NCBI GenBank assembly: GCA_902577765.1
Contig: CACHAK010000002.1
Location: forward strand, 88,001-152,000
Length of the DNA: 64,000 nt
From: an uncultured Pelagibacteraceae bacterium
GTDB taxonomy: Bacteria > Pseudomonadota > Alphaproteobacteria > Pelagibacterales > AG-422-B15
Reading direction: 5' to 3'
Shown: one piece after another, positions 1 to 9,120 of the stretch
How the letters are laid out: each line of letters starts with the position of its first letter
How positions within the stretch are numbered: position 1 is the stretch's first letter
Position numbers and translations under genes: made by a program
The notes under the pieces: model-generated
The model's input: only the letters and a program-made list of their open reading frames with translations
Databases searched by the model: none
Told to the model about the DNA's origin: nothing

Positions 1-72
1 CTTTATACCCAATCTTCTTCCAGCTGAGTCTCTTCCGTTTCTCGATGAGCCGCCAGCTTTTTTAGTTGCCAT
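1..72 (-). CDS. rpmA: 50S ribosomal protein L27, N-terminal part (cut by window edge)
   Basis: The minus strand reads ATG at 72 into the first 24 residues, beginning MATKKAGGSSRNGRDS and running to RRLGIK, which is the conserved N-terminus of bacterial L27. The glycine-rich start reaches the peptidyl-transferase centre in the ribosome. The gene continues off the left edge. It lies 2 nt downstream of rplU, the usual rplU-rpmA operon order. Only the N-terminus is visible, but the match is unambiguous. Confidence 0.95.
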   Translation of the reverse strand, partial: MATKKAGGSSRNGRDSAGRRLGIK

Positions 73-74
73 TA

Positions 75-509
75 TTAGCTATCCTTTTTTTTCACAGTTT
101 TCTTTTTAACTGTAGTTTTCTTTTTTGTAACTGTTTTCTTTTCAGTTTCTAATTTCGTGTCACTTGTTTTCTTAACAGCTTTTTTTGAAGTAAATCCAGG
201 TATATCAAGTGAATTAATTTTTAAAAAAGTTATATCCTGTCTATGACCATTAAGTCTTCGATAGTTTTTTCTTCTTTTCTTCTTAAATACTAAAATTTTT
301 CTATCTCTGTCTTGTTTAACAATTTCAGCACTAACTTTCGCGCCACTGATTTGTGGAGATCCCACAGAAAATTGTTCTTTATCACAAGCGAAAAGGACAT
401 CTTCGATAGTGATCTTATCACCATCTTTGCCATCAATTTTGCTCACACTCAACATAGTGTTTTCGCTAACTTTATACTGCTTTCCGCCAGTTGAAATAAT
501 CGCAAACAT
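75..509 (-). CDS. rplU: 50S ribosomal protein L21 with lysine-rich C-terminal tail
   Basis: Large-subunit ribosomal protein L21, which binds 23S rRNA. The N-terminus MFAIISTGGKQYKV and the central KKRRKNYRRLNGHRQ are typical of L21. The usual length is about 100-105 residues; this one is 144. The extra 35-40 residues at the C-terminus are almost all Lys, Thr, Val and Glu and include the motif KKKTVKKK, which also occurs in the CarD extension of this window. It is followed 2 nt later by rpmA. A good sigma70-like promoter lies at 545-572. Identity is certain; the role of the tail is unknown and probably nucleic-acid binding. Confidence 0.97.
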   Translation of the reverse strand: MFAIISTGGKQYKVSENTMLSVSKIDGKDGDKITIEDVLFACDKEQFSVGSPQISGAKVSAEIVKQDRDRKILVFKKKRRKNYRRLNGHRQDITFLKINSLDIPGFTSKKAVKKTSDTKLETEKKTVTKKKTTVKKKTVKKKDS

Positions 510-544
510 AATAGAAATTACTATTTGATATTAAAAGTGGCCTG

Positions 545-572
545 AATATAAACGTCACTTTTCTTATGTCAA
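545..572 (-). promoter_or_regulatory. Predicted sigma70 promoter of rplU-rpmA
   Basis: On the minus strand a perfect -35 TTGACA (567-572) is followed after 16 nt by TATATT (545-550). Transcription would start near 538 and give a leader of roughly 30 nt before the rplU ATG at 509. Inferred from consensus only. Confidence 0.65.
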
Positions 573-674
573 TAGCCATAATTTCAGATAAAAAAACTTA
601 AAATCTGCGAGATTTATGCATAAAATATACATATAAATACCCTATTTAATCATCGTTTTATCAAATAAATAAAT

Positions 675-1889
675 ATGACCTTATCAATAAAACCATTCAA
701 AGCCTTTAGGCCTTTACAGAAAAGAGTAGAGGAAGTGGTATTGCCAACTTTTGATAATTTAACGAACAAACAGCTAAATAAAATTTTAAAAGAGTCAGAA
801 TATAATTTCTTAAACGTAGTAAGCCCAAAAGCATTTTACCCTAACATTACCAAAAAAAATTCCAAAAAGCACGCATACGAGCACTTAGAGTCTATGATTA
901 AGAATAATATTATTTTTCAGGAGAAGGAAGAATGTTTTTATGTATATTGTTTAGATAAATATAATAAGAAGCAGTTTGGTATAGTTGCATCAATAGAGTT
1001 CGAGGAAGGCAATAATAAAATTCTGAAACATGAAGCAATATTTAAAGCACGATCGAATTCTATCATGGAAACAATTGAACACACAAAAATGCAAATAGGT
1101 CCAGTTTATTTATCCTATAAAAATCAAAATAGCAGACACATTGATTTTAAAAAATACGAAAGAAAAAAACCTCTTTATAAATTTAAGTCGCCAGGCGGTA
1201 CAACCAGATCTCTTTGGAAAGTAAGTGAAAAAAATGAAATTCGATCTTTGAGAAAGAAATTATCAAAAATTCAAACATTTTATATTGCTGATGGGCATCA
1301 CAGGTACTCCGCTATTGAAAATTTAAACAAAAAGAAAAATCTTAATAAAAATAAAAAAGAAAAAATAAACCTTCTTGCGGCAATATTTGATGAGCATTCT
1401 GTCAATATATTGAGCTTTCATCGACTAGCTAAATTTAAAAATTTTAATCAACAAAAAATAATTCAGGCCTTAAAGAAAAAGTTTAAGCTAGAAAAAAAAT
1501 TAAAATTTAAAAATCCGTGTGACCCAGGCAGTGTGATGATATATTTAAATAAAACTTGGTACAATGTTTCACTCACATCAAATGAAAAACTCTATACTAA
1601 ATATGAAACTGACACTGACATAGTTGAGAAAATAATGATAAATAGTATCATTAAAAAACAATGTAATTGTTCTTTAGTAAATTTGTCGAATATTCCTGGT
1701 AAATTTGATCATAAAAAATTAGCAAATGAGGTGGATAAAGGTGTGGCAGATATGGGATTTTTTATTTGCCCTTTACCGATGAAAAAGATAATGTCCATCG
1801 CAGACAAAGGTAAGATTGTCCCTAAAAAGTCAACTTACTTTGATCCGAAGCCTGCTGATGGCTTGGTTAATTTGCTTATGGATATTTAA
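675..1889 (+). CDS. DUF1015 family protein
   Basis: A 404-residue DUF1015 protein. The family signature IADGHHRYSA is at residues 204-213, and the length is normal for the family. The biochemical role is not established; DUF1015 genes are commonly found beside serA/serC in bacteria, as here, and the family has been associated with serine metabolism by context. The protein is very lysine-rich, reflecting the AT-rich genome. serC starts 4 nt after its stop, so the two are probably co-transcribed. Family assignment is firm, function is open. Confidence 0.9.
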   Translation: MTLSIKPFKAFRPLQKRVEEVVLPTFDNLTNKQLNKILKESEYNFLNVVSPKAFYPNITKKNSKKHAYEHLESMIKNNIIFQEKEECFYVYCLDKYNKKQFGIVASIEFEEGNNKILKHEAIFKARSNSIMETIEHTKMQIGPVYLSYKNQNSRHIDFKKYERKKPLYKFKSPGGTTRSLWKVSEKNEIRSLRKKLSKIQTFYIADGHHRYSAIENLNKKKNLNKNKKEKINLLAAIFDEHSVNILSFHRLAKFKNFNQQKIIQALKKKFKLEKKLKFKNPCDPGSVMIYLNKTWYNVSLTSNEKLYTKYETDTDIVEKIMINSIIKKQCNCSLVNLSNIPGKFDHKKLANEVDKGVADMGFFICPLPMKKIMSIADKGKIVPKKSTYFDPKPADGLVNLLMDI

Positions 1890-1893
1890 TTTA

Positions 1894-3054
1894 ATGGAAA
1901 AGCCCGCTCAGAAACCTCATTATCCTTATTTTTCATCCGGTCCCTGCGCCAAACCTCCAGGATGGTCGTTTGATAATTTAAAAAATGCAGCTCTTTCAAG
2001 GTCTCACAGATCTGGCACAGCTGTTAAAAAACTTCAAGAGGTAATCGATAAGTCAAGACAACTGTTGGAAATTCCTGATGACTACTTAATTGGTATTGTT
2101 CCCGCGTCTGATACTGGCGCTGTTGAAATGGCTATGTGGTGTATGCTTGGTCAAAGAGGAGTTGAAGTTTATTCATGGGAAAATTTTGGTCATGACTGGA
2201 ATATAGACGCAGGAGAACAACTGCCTCTAAAAGATAAAAAGTTAATTAAAGCGGAATATGGGGAACTTCCTGATTTTTCTGATAGCAATCCTGACAACGA
2301 TATTGTTTTTACATGGAATGGTACTACCGCAGGTGTAAGAATAAAAAATACTGATTGGATAAGTGATCAAAGAAAAGGATTAACAATATGTGATGCCACA
2401 TCAGCAGTTTTTTCAATGCACATGGATTGGCATAAATTAGATGTGATTACTTACTCATGGCAAAAAGTTTTAGGAAGCGAAGCTGCTCATGGTATGTTGA
2501 TTTTATCCCCTCGTGCAGTTGAACGACTTGAAACTTTCACTCCACCATGGCCCATCCCAAAAATATTTCGTCTAGCAAATAATCAAAAATTAATTTCAGG
2601 AATATTTTCTGGAGCAACAATAAACACTCCATCCATGATCAGTGTTGAAGATGTATTAAATTCCCTTAACTGGGGATTAGAATTAGGTGGTTTAAATAAA
2701 TTAATTGATATATCAGAAACAAATTTAAAATTAGTTAATAATTGGATTGATAAGCATGATAATTTTGAATTTCTAGCTAAAGATCCAGAGACCAGATCTT
2801 GTACTTCAATTTGTATACTTCCAAAGGATGAGTGGTTTAAAACTCTTAATGACGAAGACAAAGTAAATTTTATGAAGGAAGTTTGTTCATTGCTTGAAAG
2901 CAATGAAGCAGGATATGATCTAAACTCCTATAAAACGGCGCCACCGGGAATTAGAATATGGGGCGGCTCAACAGTTGAAAATAAAAATGTTGAACTTGTT
3001 CTACCTTGGATTGACTGGGCTTATTTAACAACTAAAGAAGCCTTTAAAAAGTGA
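1894..3054 (+). CDS. serC: Phosphoserine aminotransferase
   Basis: PLP-dependent conversion of 3-phosphohydroxypyruvate and glutamate to phosphoserine, the second step of serine synthesis; it can also serve pyridoxine synthesis. The start is taken as ATG 1894 (MEKPAQKPHY), giving 386 residues. An upstream in-frame ATG at 1816 lies inside the DUF1015 gene and would add a segment absent from the family. The sequence SSGPCAKPPGW near the N-terminus and SWQKVLGSEAAHG with the Schiff-base lysine at about residue 191 match the alphaproteobacterial SerC subgroup. The stop overlaps the serA GTG start (GTGA), indicating coupled translation. Confidence 0.95.
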   Translation: MEKPAQKPHYPYFSSGPCAKPPGWSFDNLKNAALSRSHRSGTAVKKLQEVIDKSRQLLEIPDDYLIGIVPASDTGAVEMAMWCMLGQRGVEVYSWENFGHDWNIDAGEQLPLKDKKLIKAEYGELPDFSDSNPDNDIVFTWNGTTAGVRIKNTDWISDQRKGLTICDATSAVFSMHMDWHKLDVITYSWQKVLGSEAAHGMLILSPRAVERLETFTPPWPIPKIFRLANNQKLISGIFSGATINTPSMISVEDVLNSLNWGLELGGLNKLIDISETNLKLVNNWIDKHDNFEFLAKDPETRSCTSICILPKDEWFKTLNDEDKVNFMKEVCSLLESNEAGYDLNSYKTAPPGIRIWGGSTVENKNVELVLPWIDWAYLTTKEAFKK

Positions 3055-3992
3055 ATAAAGTACTAATTGCAGATAATGTTTCTGACGCTGTTTTTAAAGT
3101 ATTTGATGAAAACAACATTGAATATGTTCAGAAAACAGGTCTTAGTGAAGACGAGCTTTCAAAAGAAATCATAGATTACGCCGGGTTAGTAATTAGATCA
3201 GCAGTCACTGTAACTGACAAAATAATAAGCAGCGCTAAAAATCTGAGAGTTATTGGTAGGCCAGGCGTAGGGGTTGACAATGTTGATCTTGACTCAGCTA
3301 CCAAAAATAACATCGTAGTCATGAACACTCCTCTTGGAAATGTTCAAGCAACTGCCGAACTTACATTTTCTATTATACATGCATTAATGAGAAAAATTAC
3401 AGAGGCAAATGAGTCAATGCACAGTAAAAAATGGGAGAAAAAGAATTTCATTGGATCTGAGATGTTGGGCAAAACTATTGGCATCGTAGGATTTGGGAAT
3501 ATAGGAAAAAAAATTTCTGAAATATCACACGCATATGGAATGAATGTTCTTGTTCATAGTGCTTCATTAAGTGATACAGAACAAAAAAAATATAAAGTTG
3601 AAAAAGTATCTTTTGAGGAAATTTTGTTACACTCAGATATTATAACTTTTCATAACAAACTATCAGATAAATCAAAATATATGATTAATAAAGACACTCT
3701 TAAAACAATTAAAAAAACAGCAATTATTATTAATTGTGCGAGAGGTGGAATTGTAAATGAAAATGATGTTAAGAATGCAATTGATAAAAATGGTTTAGGA
3801 GGATATGGCTGCGATGTTTACGAGAAAGAGCCACAAACTGATAGTATATTCTCAGGTATGAAAAAAGTTGTAATGACACCTCACATCGGCGCCAGTACTG
3901 CAGAGGCGCAAGAAAAAGTTGCTATACAAATTGCAGAGCAAATGGTCGATTATCTTTTAAATAATAATGTAGTTAACCAAGTAAACAAATAA
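3051..3992 (+). CDS. serA: D-3-phosphoglycerate dehydrogenase, short form without ACT domain
   Basis: NAD-dependent oxidation of 3-phosphoglycerate, the first step of serine synthesis. At 313 residues it is the short form: a D-isomer 2-hydroxyacid dehydrogenase fold with GFGNIG at about 147-152, the catalytic-region NCARGGIVNE near 230 and TPHIGAS near 278. It lacks the C-terminal ACT (serine-sensing) domain of the long form, so feedback control by serine through that domain is not expected. Starts with GTG inside the serC stop. Other 2-hydroxyacid dehydrogenases look similar; the serC neighbour supports SerA. Confidence 0.9.
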   Translation: MNKVLIADNVSDAVFKVFDENNIEYVQKTGLSEDELSKEIIDYAGLVIRSAVTVTDKIISSAKNLRVIGRPGVGVDNVDLDSATKNNIVVMNTPLGNVQATAELTFSIIHALMRKITEANESMHSKKWEKKNFIGSEMLGKTIGIVGFGNIGKKISEISHAYGMNVLVHSASLSDTEQKKYKVEKVSFEEILLHSDIITFHNKLSDKSKYMINKDTLKTIKKTAIIINCARGGIVNENDVKNAIDKNGLGGYGCDVYEKEPQTDSIFSGMKKVVMTPHIGASTAEAQEKVAIQIAEQMVDYLLNNNVVNQVNK

Positions 3993-4712
3993 ATGTCTAA
4001 TACTCTGATATTAATAAGACACGGTAAAAGTGATTGGAACGTAAAAAATATTTTTACCGGATGGGTTGATGTAGAATTAGACGATTTAGGAAAAAAAGAG
4101 GCATTAAAGTCAGCATTGTTACTAAAAGAAGCTGAAATAGTTCCTTCATTTGCATTTACATCATTTTTAAAAAGGGCACAAAATACTCTTCAAATAATTC
4201 TTGAGGAATTAAATATATATAATCTTCACACAGAAACTGCCTGGGAATTAAATGAAAGACACTATGGAGCACTGCAAGGATTAAACAAAGATGAAGTTAA
4301 AAAAAAATATGGTGAAGATCAGTTTTTAAAATGGAGGAGAGGTTACAGCACACCACCACCTGCACTACCAATTGATAGTGAAATGAATCCTAATAAAGAC
4401 GATTTATATAAAGGAATAAATAATTTACCCCTAACGGAATGTTTAGAAGATACGTATGCGAGAGTAATTCCTTACTGGGAAAATTCTATAAAACCTTTAG
4501 TACTAAAAAATACCACTATTATTTCAGCACATGGAAACAGCTTAAGAGCTCTATGTAAGTACTTGTTTGATGTATCTGATGAAGACATAACAAGCTTAGA
4601 AATACCAACTGCAAATCCACTTATTATCAGCCTAAATAATAGTTGCAAAATTCACTCCGCAAGTTATCTTGATGCCTCCAGAGCACAAAAATTGCCAATA
4701 ATTGGCGAATAA
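3993..4712 (+). CDS. gpmA: 2,3-bisphosphoglycerate-dependent phosphoglycerate mutase
   Basis: Interconverts 3- and 2-phosphoglycerate in glycolysis and gluconeogenesis. The phospho-histidine motif LIRHGKSDWN is at residues 7-16, ELNERHYGALQG lies near 88, and the second histidine is in SAHGNSLRAL near 180. It has 239 residues, normal for the cofactor-dependent family. The ATG directly follows the serA stop with no gap, so it belongs to the serC-serA run and supplies or drains the 3-phosphoglycerate branch point. Confidence 0.95.
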   Translation: MSNTLILIRHGKSDWNVKNIFTGWVDVELDDLGKKEALKSALLLKEAEIVPSFAFTSFLKRAQNTLQIILEELNIYNLHTETAWELNERHYGALQGLNKDEVKKKYGEDQFLKWRRGYSTPPPALPIDSEMNPNKDDLYKGINNLPLTECLEDTYARVIPYWENSIKPLVLKNTTIISAHGNSLRALCKYLFDVSDEDITSLEIPTANPLIISLNNSCKIHSASYLDASRAQKLPIIGE

Positions 4713-4724
4713 AAAGGGAAAGTT

Positions 4725-5897
4725 ATGAGTGAAGTATTTATTACATCTGCCGTTAGAACAGCCGTTGGTTCTTTTAATGGATCTTTATCGGGCATGCCAG
4801 CACACGATTTAGGCACAATAGTTATAAAAGAAACGCTTAATAGATCAGGCATTGAAGGTGGTGATGTTGATGAGGTGATACTTGGACAAGTATTAACTGC
4901 AGCAACCGGTCAAAACCCTGCTAGACAAGCATCAATAAATGCTGGTTTAAATAAAGAAACCCCAGCATGGCTAGTTAATCAAGTTTGTGGATCTGGCTTA
5001 CGAAGTGTTGCTTTGGCCTACCAATCTATTATGAATGGCGATGCAAATATTATTATTGCTGGTGGACAAGAAAGTATGAGTCAATCCCCGCACTGTATGC
5101 ACCTAAGAAATGGTACCAAAATGGGCGATGATAAGATGATCGACTCAATGATCAAAGATGGTTTGTGGGATGCTTTTAATGGATATCACATGGGAACAAC
5201 TGCTGAAAATGTTGCACAACAATGGCAAATTACTAGAGATCAACAGGATGAATTTGCTTTTAAGTCACAACAGAAAGCAAGTAAGGCTAAAGCAGATGGA
5301 GTATTTAAGGATGAAATTGTTCCAGTTGAAATCCCATCAAAAAAAGAGACAGTAGTTTTTGATAGTGATGAATATATTAAAGACAATGTTCAATTAGAAA
5401 AAATCTCATCTTTAAGACCTGCATTTGCAAAAGAGGGAACAGTTACAGCAGCAAATGCAAGTGGTATAAACGATGGCGCAGCTGCTTTGGCAGTAATGTC
5501 CTCAGATGAAATGAAAAAAAGAAACCTTGAGCCTATGGCAAGAATTGTATCCTGGTCAAGTGCTGGGGTTGATCCATCTGTGATGGGTACAGGACCTATA
5601 CCTGCAAGTAGAAAAGCTCTTGATAAAGCAGGGTGGGATGTTTCTGATTTAGATTTAATTGAGTCAAATGAAGCATTTGCCGCTCAATCTTGTGCAGTAA
5701 ATAAAGAAATGGGATGGGATGTTTCAAAAGTTAATGTTAACGGGGGAGCGATTGCTATAGGACATCCAATTGGTGCGTCAGGAGCTAGAATTCTTGTGAC
5801 ATTATTAAATCAAATGATAAGACAGGACGCTAAAAAAGGACTTGCCACATTATGCATTGGTGGAGGCATGGGTGTCGCTTTGTGCGTAGAACGATAG
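4725..5897 (+). CDS. phaA: Acetyl-CoA acetyltransferase (beta-ketothiolase)
   Basis: Condenses two acetyl-CoA to acetoacetyl-CoA. The 390-residue thiolase has the nucleophile Cys88 in NQVCGSGLRS, GHPIGASGAR with the catalytic His near 347, and the second Cys in CIGGGMGVA near 377. It is followed by phaB 9 nt later. In this genome the pair most likely feeds the ethylmalonyl-CoA pathway through 3-hydroxybutyryl-CoA; polyhydroxybutyrate storage is the alternative, but no PHB synthase is in the window. A purine-rich ribosome site (aaaggga) precedes the ATG. Confidence 0.95.
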   Translation: MSEVFITSAVRTAVGSFNGSLSGMPAHDLGTIVIKETLNRSGIEGGDVDEVILGQVLTAATGQNPARQASINAGLNKETPAWLVNQVCGSGLRSVALAYQSIMNGDANIIIAGGQESMSQSPHCMHLRNGTKMGDDKMIDSMIKDGLWDAFNGYHMGTTAENVAQQWQITRDQQDEFAFKSQQKASKAKADGVFKDEIVPVEIPSKKETVVFDSDEYIKDNVQLEKISSLRPAFAKEGTVTAANASGINDGAAALAVMSSDEMKKRNLEPMARIVSWSSAGVDPSVMGTGPIPASRKALDKAGWDVSDLDLIESNEAFAAQSCAVNKEMGWDVSKVNVNGGAIAIGHPIGASGARILVTLLNQMIRQDAKKGLATLCIGGGMGVALCVER

Positions 5898-5906
5898 GAG
5901 AAAATT

Positions 5907-6629
5907 ATGTCTAAAGTAGCGTTAGTAACTGGAGGAACAAGGGGAATAGGTGCTGCAATATCTCTTGCTTTAAAAAAGGAGGGGTGCAATGTTGCTGCAA
6001 CCTATAGTTCAAATTCAGATGCAGCAAATAAGTTTTCATCTGAAAACGGTATTGAGGTATTTCAATGGAATGTTGCTGATGCAGGTGCATGTGAAGCGGG
6101 CGTAAAGCAAGTTGCTGATAAGCTGGGTACTGTTGATATTTTAGTGAATAATGCCGGTATTTCCAAAGCTTCAATGGCTCATAAAATGTCAGTTGAACAA
6201 TGGGATGATGTAATAAGAACTGACTTAGATTCAGTTTTTTATATGACAAGATGTGTACTTGAAGGCATGAGAGAAAAATCTTTTGGGAGAATAATCAGCA
6301 TTTCTTCTATTAACGGTCAAAAAGGTGAGATGGGTCTAATAAATTATAGTGCAGCAAAAGCTGGTTTACTAGGTTTTACCAAAGCCTTAGCACAAGAAAC
6401 TGCTAGAAAGAATATTACAGTTAACGCTATTGCACCTGGTTATATTGATACTGAAATTCTAGCCGATGCCTCCGAGGATTTTATGGAAAGTTTAATTGGA
6501 AAAATTCCTGTAGGAAGGCTTGGAACAGTTGATGAGGTTTCACGAATAGTTACATTCCTTGCTAGTGATGAAGCGGGCTTTATAACAGGTTCTACGATAT
6601 CCGCAAACGGTGGACAGTATTTTACTTAA
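5907..6629 (+). CDS. phaB: Acetoacetyl-CoA reductase (NADPH, SDR family)
   Basis: Reduces acetoacetyl-CoA to (R)-3-hydroxybutyryl-CoA. It has the SDR cofactor motif GGTRGIG at residues 9-15, NNAGIS near 90, and the catalytic Ser/Tyr/Lys in SSING and NYSAAKAG near 140-155. Length 240 is normal for PhaB. A strong Shine-Dalgarno (AGGAGA) precedes ATG. Its TAA stop overlaps the gloB stop on the other strand in a TTAA. FabG is the main alternative; the phaA partner favours PhaB. Confidence 0.92.
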   Translation: MSKVALVTGGTRGIGAAISLALKKEGCNVAATYSSNSDAANKFSSENGIEVFQWNVADAGACEAGVKQVADKLGTVDILVNNAGISKASMAHKMSVEQWDDVIRTDLDSVFYMTRCVLEGMREKSFGRIISISSINGQKGEMGLINYSAAKAGLLGFTKALAQETARKNITVNAIAPGYIDTEILADASEDFMESLIGKIPVGRLGTVDEVSRIVTFLASDEAGFITGSTISANGGQYFT

Positions 6630-7384
6630 AAGGAATCTTTGAGATTTCTTATGTGACCGAATACTTCTTCTGGACTTTTTCCCGTAAGCCCCAGTGAGTT
6701 AATCAAATCTTTATCATCTGCCTTTAAGAAAATGTTTAATCTCTTTTCATCCCCAACTGTTGATGGAATAGATGGTATGTTTTGTTTATATAGGTTTTTC
6801 AGATGGTCTATTTTTGATTCTATTTCATCCGACGGGTAAATAGAGCTTATAAAATTTCCATTACTTAAAGTATATTCATGGCCACAGTAAATTTTTGTTT
6901 CATCAGGTAGATCCCTTAATTTTGTAAGAGATTTCCACATCATTTCTGGTGAACCTTCAAAAAGTCTACCACATCCAAGTGAAAACAGCGTGTCCCCTGT
7001 AAAAACAAGTTTTAGGGATTCAAAATAAAAAGCGATGTGGCCCGTAGTATGCCCAGGTATTTCAATTATCTGAGCATTGTGTTCATCAAAATTCCAAATA
7101 TCACCCTCTGAAACCTTTATATCAATTCCTGGTATTCTCTCAAAATCTTTTTTGCTGCCAACTATTTTGCATTCATACTTTTCTTTAAGTTCAAAATTTC
7201 CACCTACATGATCAAAATGATGATGAGTATTGAGTATGAATTTTAAATTAAGTCTGTGTTTATTTAGAACATCAATTACAGGACCTGCTTCAGAAGGATC
7301 AACAACAAATGCATCCCCATTTTTATTTGAGTATATATAAGCATAATTATCGCTTAAGCATTTAACAATTAGTATTTCAGTCAT
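6626..7384 (-). CDS. gloB: Hydroxyacylglutathione hydrolase (glyoxalase II)
   Basis: Hydrolyses S-lactoylglutathione in methylglyoxal detoxification. The metallo-beta-lactamase metal motif THHHFDHVGG is at about residues 53-62, with further ligands in IPGHTTGHIAFY and FTGDTLF, and CGHEYT later. The 252-residue length and the C-terminal substrate domain match GloB. Located 2 nt downstream of metW and probably co-transcribed with metX-metW. Confidence 0.93.
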   Translation of the reverse strand: MTEILIVKCLSDNYAYIYSNKNGDAFVVDPSEAGPVIDVLNKHRLNLKFILNTHHHFDHVGGNFELKEKYECKIVGSKKDFERIPGIDIKVSEGDIWNFDEHNAQIIEIPGHTTGHIAFYFESLKLVFTGDTLFSLGCGRLFEGSPEMMWKSLTKLRDLPDETKIYCGHEYTLSNGNFISSIYPSDEIESKIDHLKNLYKQNIPSIPSTVGDEKRLNIFLKADDKDLINSLGLTGKSPEEVFGHIRNLKDSF

Positions 7385-7386
7385 AT

Positions 7387-7998
7387 TTAATCCTTTGAAA
7401 CTAAAAAAAGTCCGACTTCATTAAAGTAGCTATCAAGAAAATTTTTTCCACTAAAATTGGAAAGTTTTTTATTAGAAAGATCACCTTTCTTTTCAATTTT
7501 GATTTCTAACTCCTCACATAAATCAATAAAATCATTGATTGTACAAAAATGTAGATTTGGAGTTTCATGCCATGAATAACTTAGTTTCTTGCTTACTGGC
7601 ATTTTTCTATTCAACAATAAACTAGCGCCAATCTTCCAGTGGCCAAAATTCGGAAAGGATATAATTGCTTTTTTAGAAATTCTCACCAATTGCTGCATTA
7701 CTGTTTTAGGACTTTTTGTAGCTTGTAACGTATAAGTAAGTATTGAATAATCAAATAACTTATCTGGATAATCATACAAATCAGTATCTGCATCTCCTTC
7801 AATTACTGAAATGCCTTTTGCTAAACAAAGCTGAACCTTTTTTTGATCGATTTCCATCCCGCGACCATCAATATTTTTATACTCTCTCAAATACTCCAAT
7901 AAAGACCCATCATTGCACCCAACATCAATAACAGAAGCATTGTTAGGAATTAGCTCAGCAATTACTCCAAAATCTTTGTTCTCGTTTATTAAGCTCAT
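7387..7998 (-). CDS. metW: Methionine biosynthesis protein MetW
   Basis: A 203-residue class I methyltransferase-like protein with the SAM-site motif VIDVGCNDGSLLEYL near residues 19-33. MetW works with MetX in homoserine acylation for methionine synthesis in many proteobacteria; its exact biochemical contribution is an activator or partner role. Its start overlaps the metX stop by 4 nt (ATGA), the standard metX-metW arrangement, and it is under the same SAM-II riboswitch. Confidence 0.94.
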   Translation of the reverse strand: MSLINENKDFGVIAELIPNNASVIDVGCNDGSLLEYLREYKNIDGRGMEIDQKKVQLCLAKGISVIEGDADTDLYDYPDKLFDYSILTYTLQATKSPKTVMQQLVRISKKAIISFPNFGHWKIGASLLLNRKMPVSKKLSYSWHETPNLHFCTINDFIDLCEELEIKIEKKGDLSNKKLSNFSGKNFLDSYFNEVGLFLVSKD

Positions 7999-9110
7999 AA
8001 ATTTTCAAATGTTGAATTAATGAATCCTTTTATCGCCTCAAAAAACTTTGGTTCATCCAATAGGAATGAGTCATGACCGTTTTCAGTTTCAATTTCAATA
8101 AAACTGACATTAAGCCCAAGAGAGTTGAAAACTTTTACAATTTTTTTGTTTTCAGATGTCGGGTATAGCCAATCACTGGTAAATGACACACAAAGAATTT
8201 TAGATTGCGTTTTTTTAAAGGCCTCTATTAAGGAGCCATTATTTGCTGAGGAAACATCAAAATAATCCATTGCCCGAGTAATATACAGATAGCTGTTTGC
8301 ATCAAAGCGATCAACAAAAGTAAATCCTTGATGTCTTAAGTAACTTTCAATTTGAAAATTGGCATCAAAAGAATAATCCAAGCTATTTTTATCTTGGAGA
8401 TTTCTTCCAAACTTACTTTGTAGAGCTTCTTTAGATAGATATGAAATATGTGCTGCCATTCTAGCTACTGAAAGCCCTTTCATGGGTTTTTTATCAGAAT
8501 GATAGTAATTTCCTGATTGCCAGTTTGGATCAGCCATTATGGACTGCCTTGCAAGCTCATTTAATGCAATGTTTTGAGCCGAATGGTTTGTTGCAGTTGC
8601 AATAGGAACTGCTGAATGTACCATTTCAGGAAACTTTGAAAGCCATTCGAGTACCAACATGCCCCCCATCGATCCGCCAGTAACACAGAATATTTTCTCA
8701 ATTCCCAAATAATCAATTAATAATTTTTGAGCTCTGACCATATCTGCAATTGTAATTACAGGAAAATCAGTTGCGAATTCTTTACCGTTTTCAGGATTTA
8801 TTTCTTTTGGACCCGTTGATCCCATGCACCCACCAATAACATTAGGGCAAATGACGAAGAACTTGTTCGTATCAATTGGTTTATCGGGCCCTACAACCAT
8901 CGACCACCAGCCATTTTTTTTTGTAATGGGATGATCACTTGCCACATATTGATCGCCAGTCAATGCATGACAAACTAAGATTGAATTATTTTTTTCATCG
9001 TTAAGTTTGCCATATGTTGTATATGCAGTTTTAAATTTAGATAAACTTCCACCTCCGTCCAAATTTAATGGTTCATCTTCTGCTAAAGTAACAATTTTAT
9101 TTTCACTCAT
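7995..9110 (-). CDS. metX: Homoserine O-acyltransferase
   Basis: Acylates homoserine in the first committed step of methionine synthesis; the acyl donor (acetyl- or succinyl-CoA) cannot be told safely by eye. It has an alpha/beta-hydrolase fold with the nucleophile Ser147 in GGSMGG and the family stretch NVIGGCMGSTGP near 90-101; the Asp/His pair lies near the C-terminus (ENGHDSF). Start chosen at ATG 9110 (MSENKIVTLAEDEP), preceded by GGA. An in-frame ATG at 9140 would lie inside the upstream terminator hairpin and is rejected. Regulated by the SAM-II element upstream. Confidence 0.95.
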   Translation of the reverse strand: MSENKIVTLAEDEPLNLDGGGSLSKFKTAYTTYGKLNDEKNNSILVCHALTGDQYVASDHPITKKNGWWSMVVGPDKPIDTNKFFVICPNVIGGCMGSTGPKEINPENGKEFATDFPVITIADMVRAQKLLIDYLGIEKIFCVTGGSMGGMLVLEWLSKFPEMVHSAVPIATATNHSAQNIALNELARQSIMADPNWQSGNYYHSDKKPMKGLSVARMAAHISYLSKEALQSKFGRNLQDKNSLDYSFDANFQIESYLRHQGFTFVDRFDANSYLYITRAMDYFDVSSANNGSLIEAFKKTQSKILCVSFTSDWLYPTSENKKIVKVFNSLGLNVSFIEIETENGHDSFLLDEPKFFEAIKGFINSTFENL

Positions 9111-9120
9111 AATTTTTTCC

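Noticed and set aside
1816..1893. Upstream in-frame start for serC
   Set aside because: Lies within the DUF1015 gene; the added hydrophobic stretch is its out-of-frame translation and is not part of SerC.
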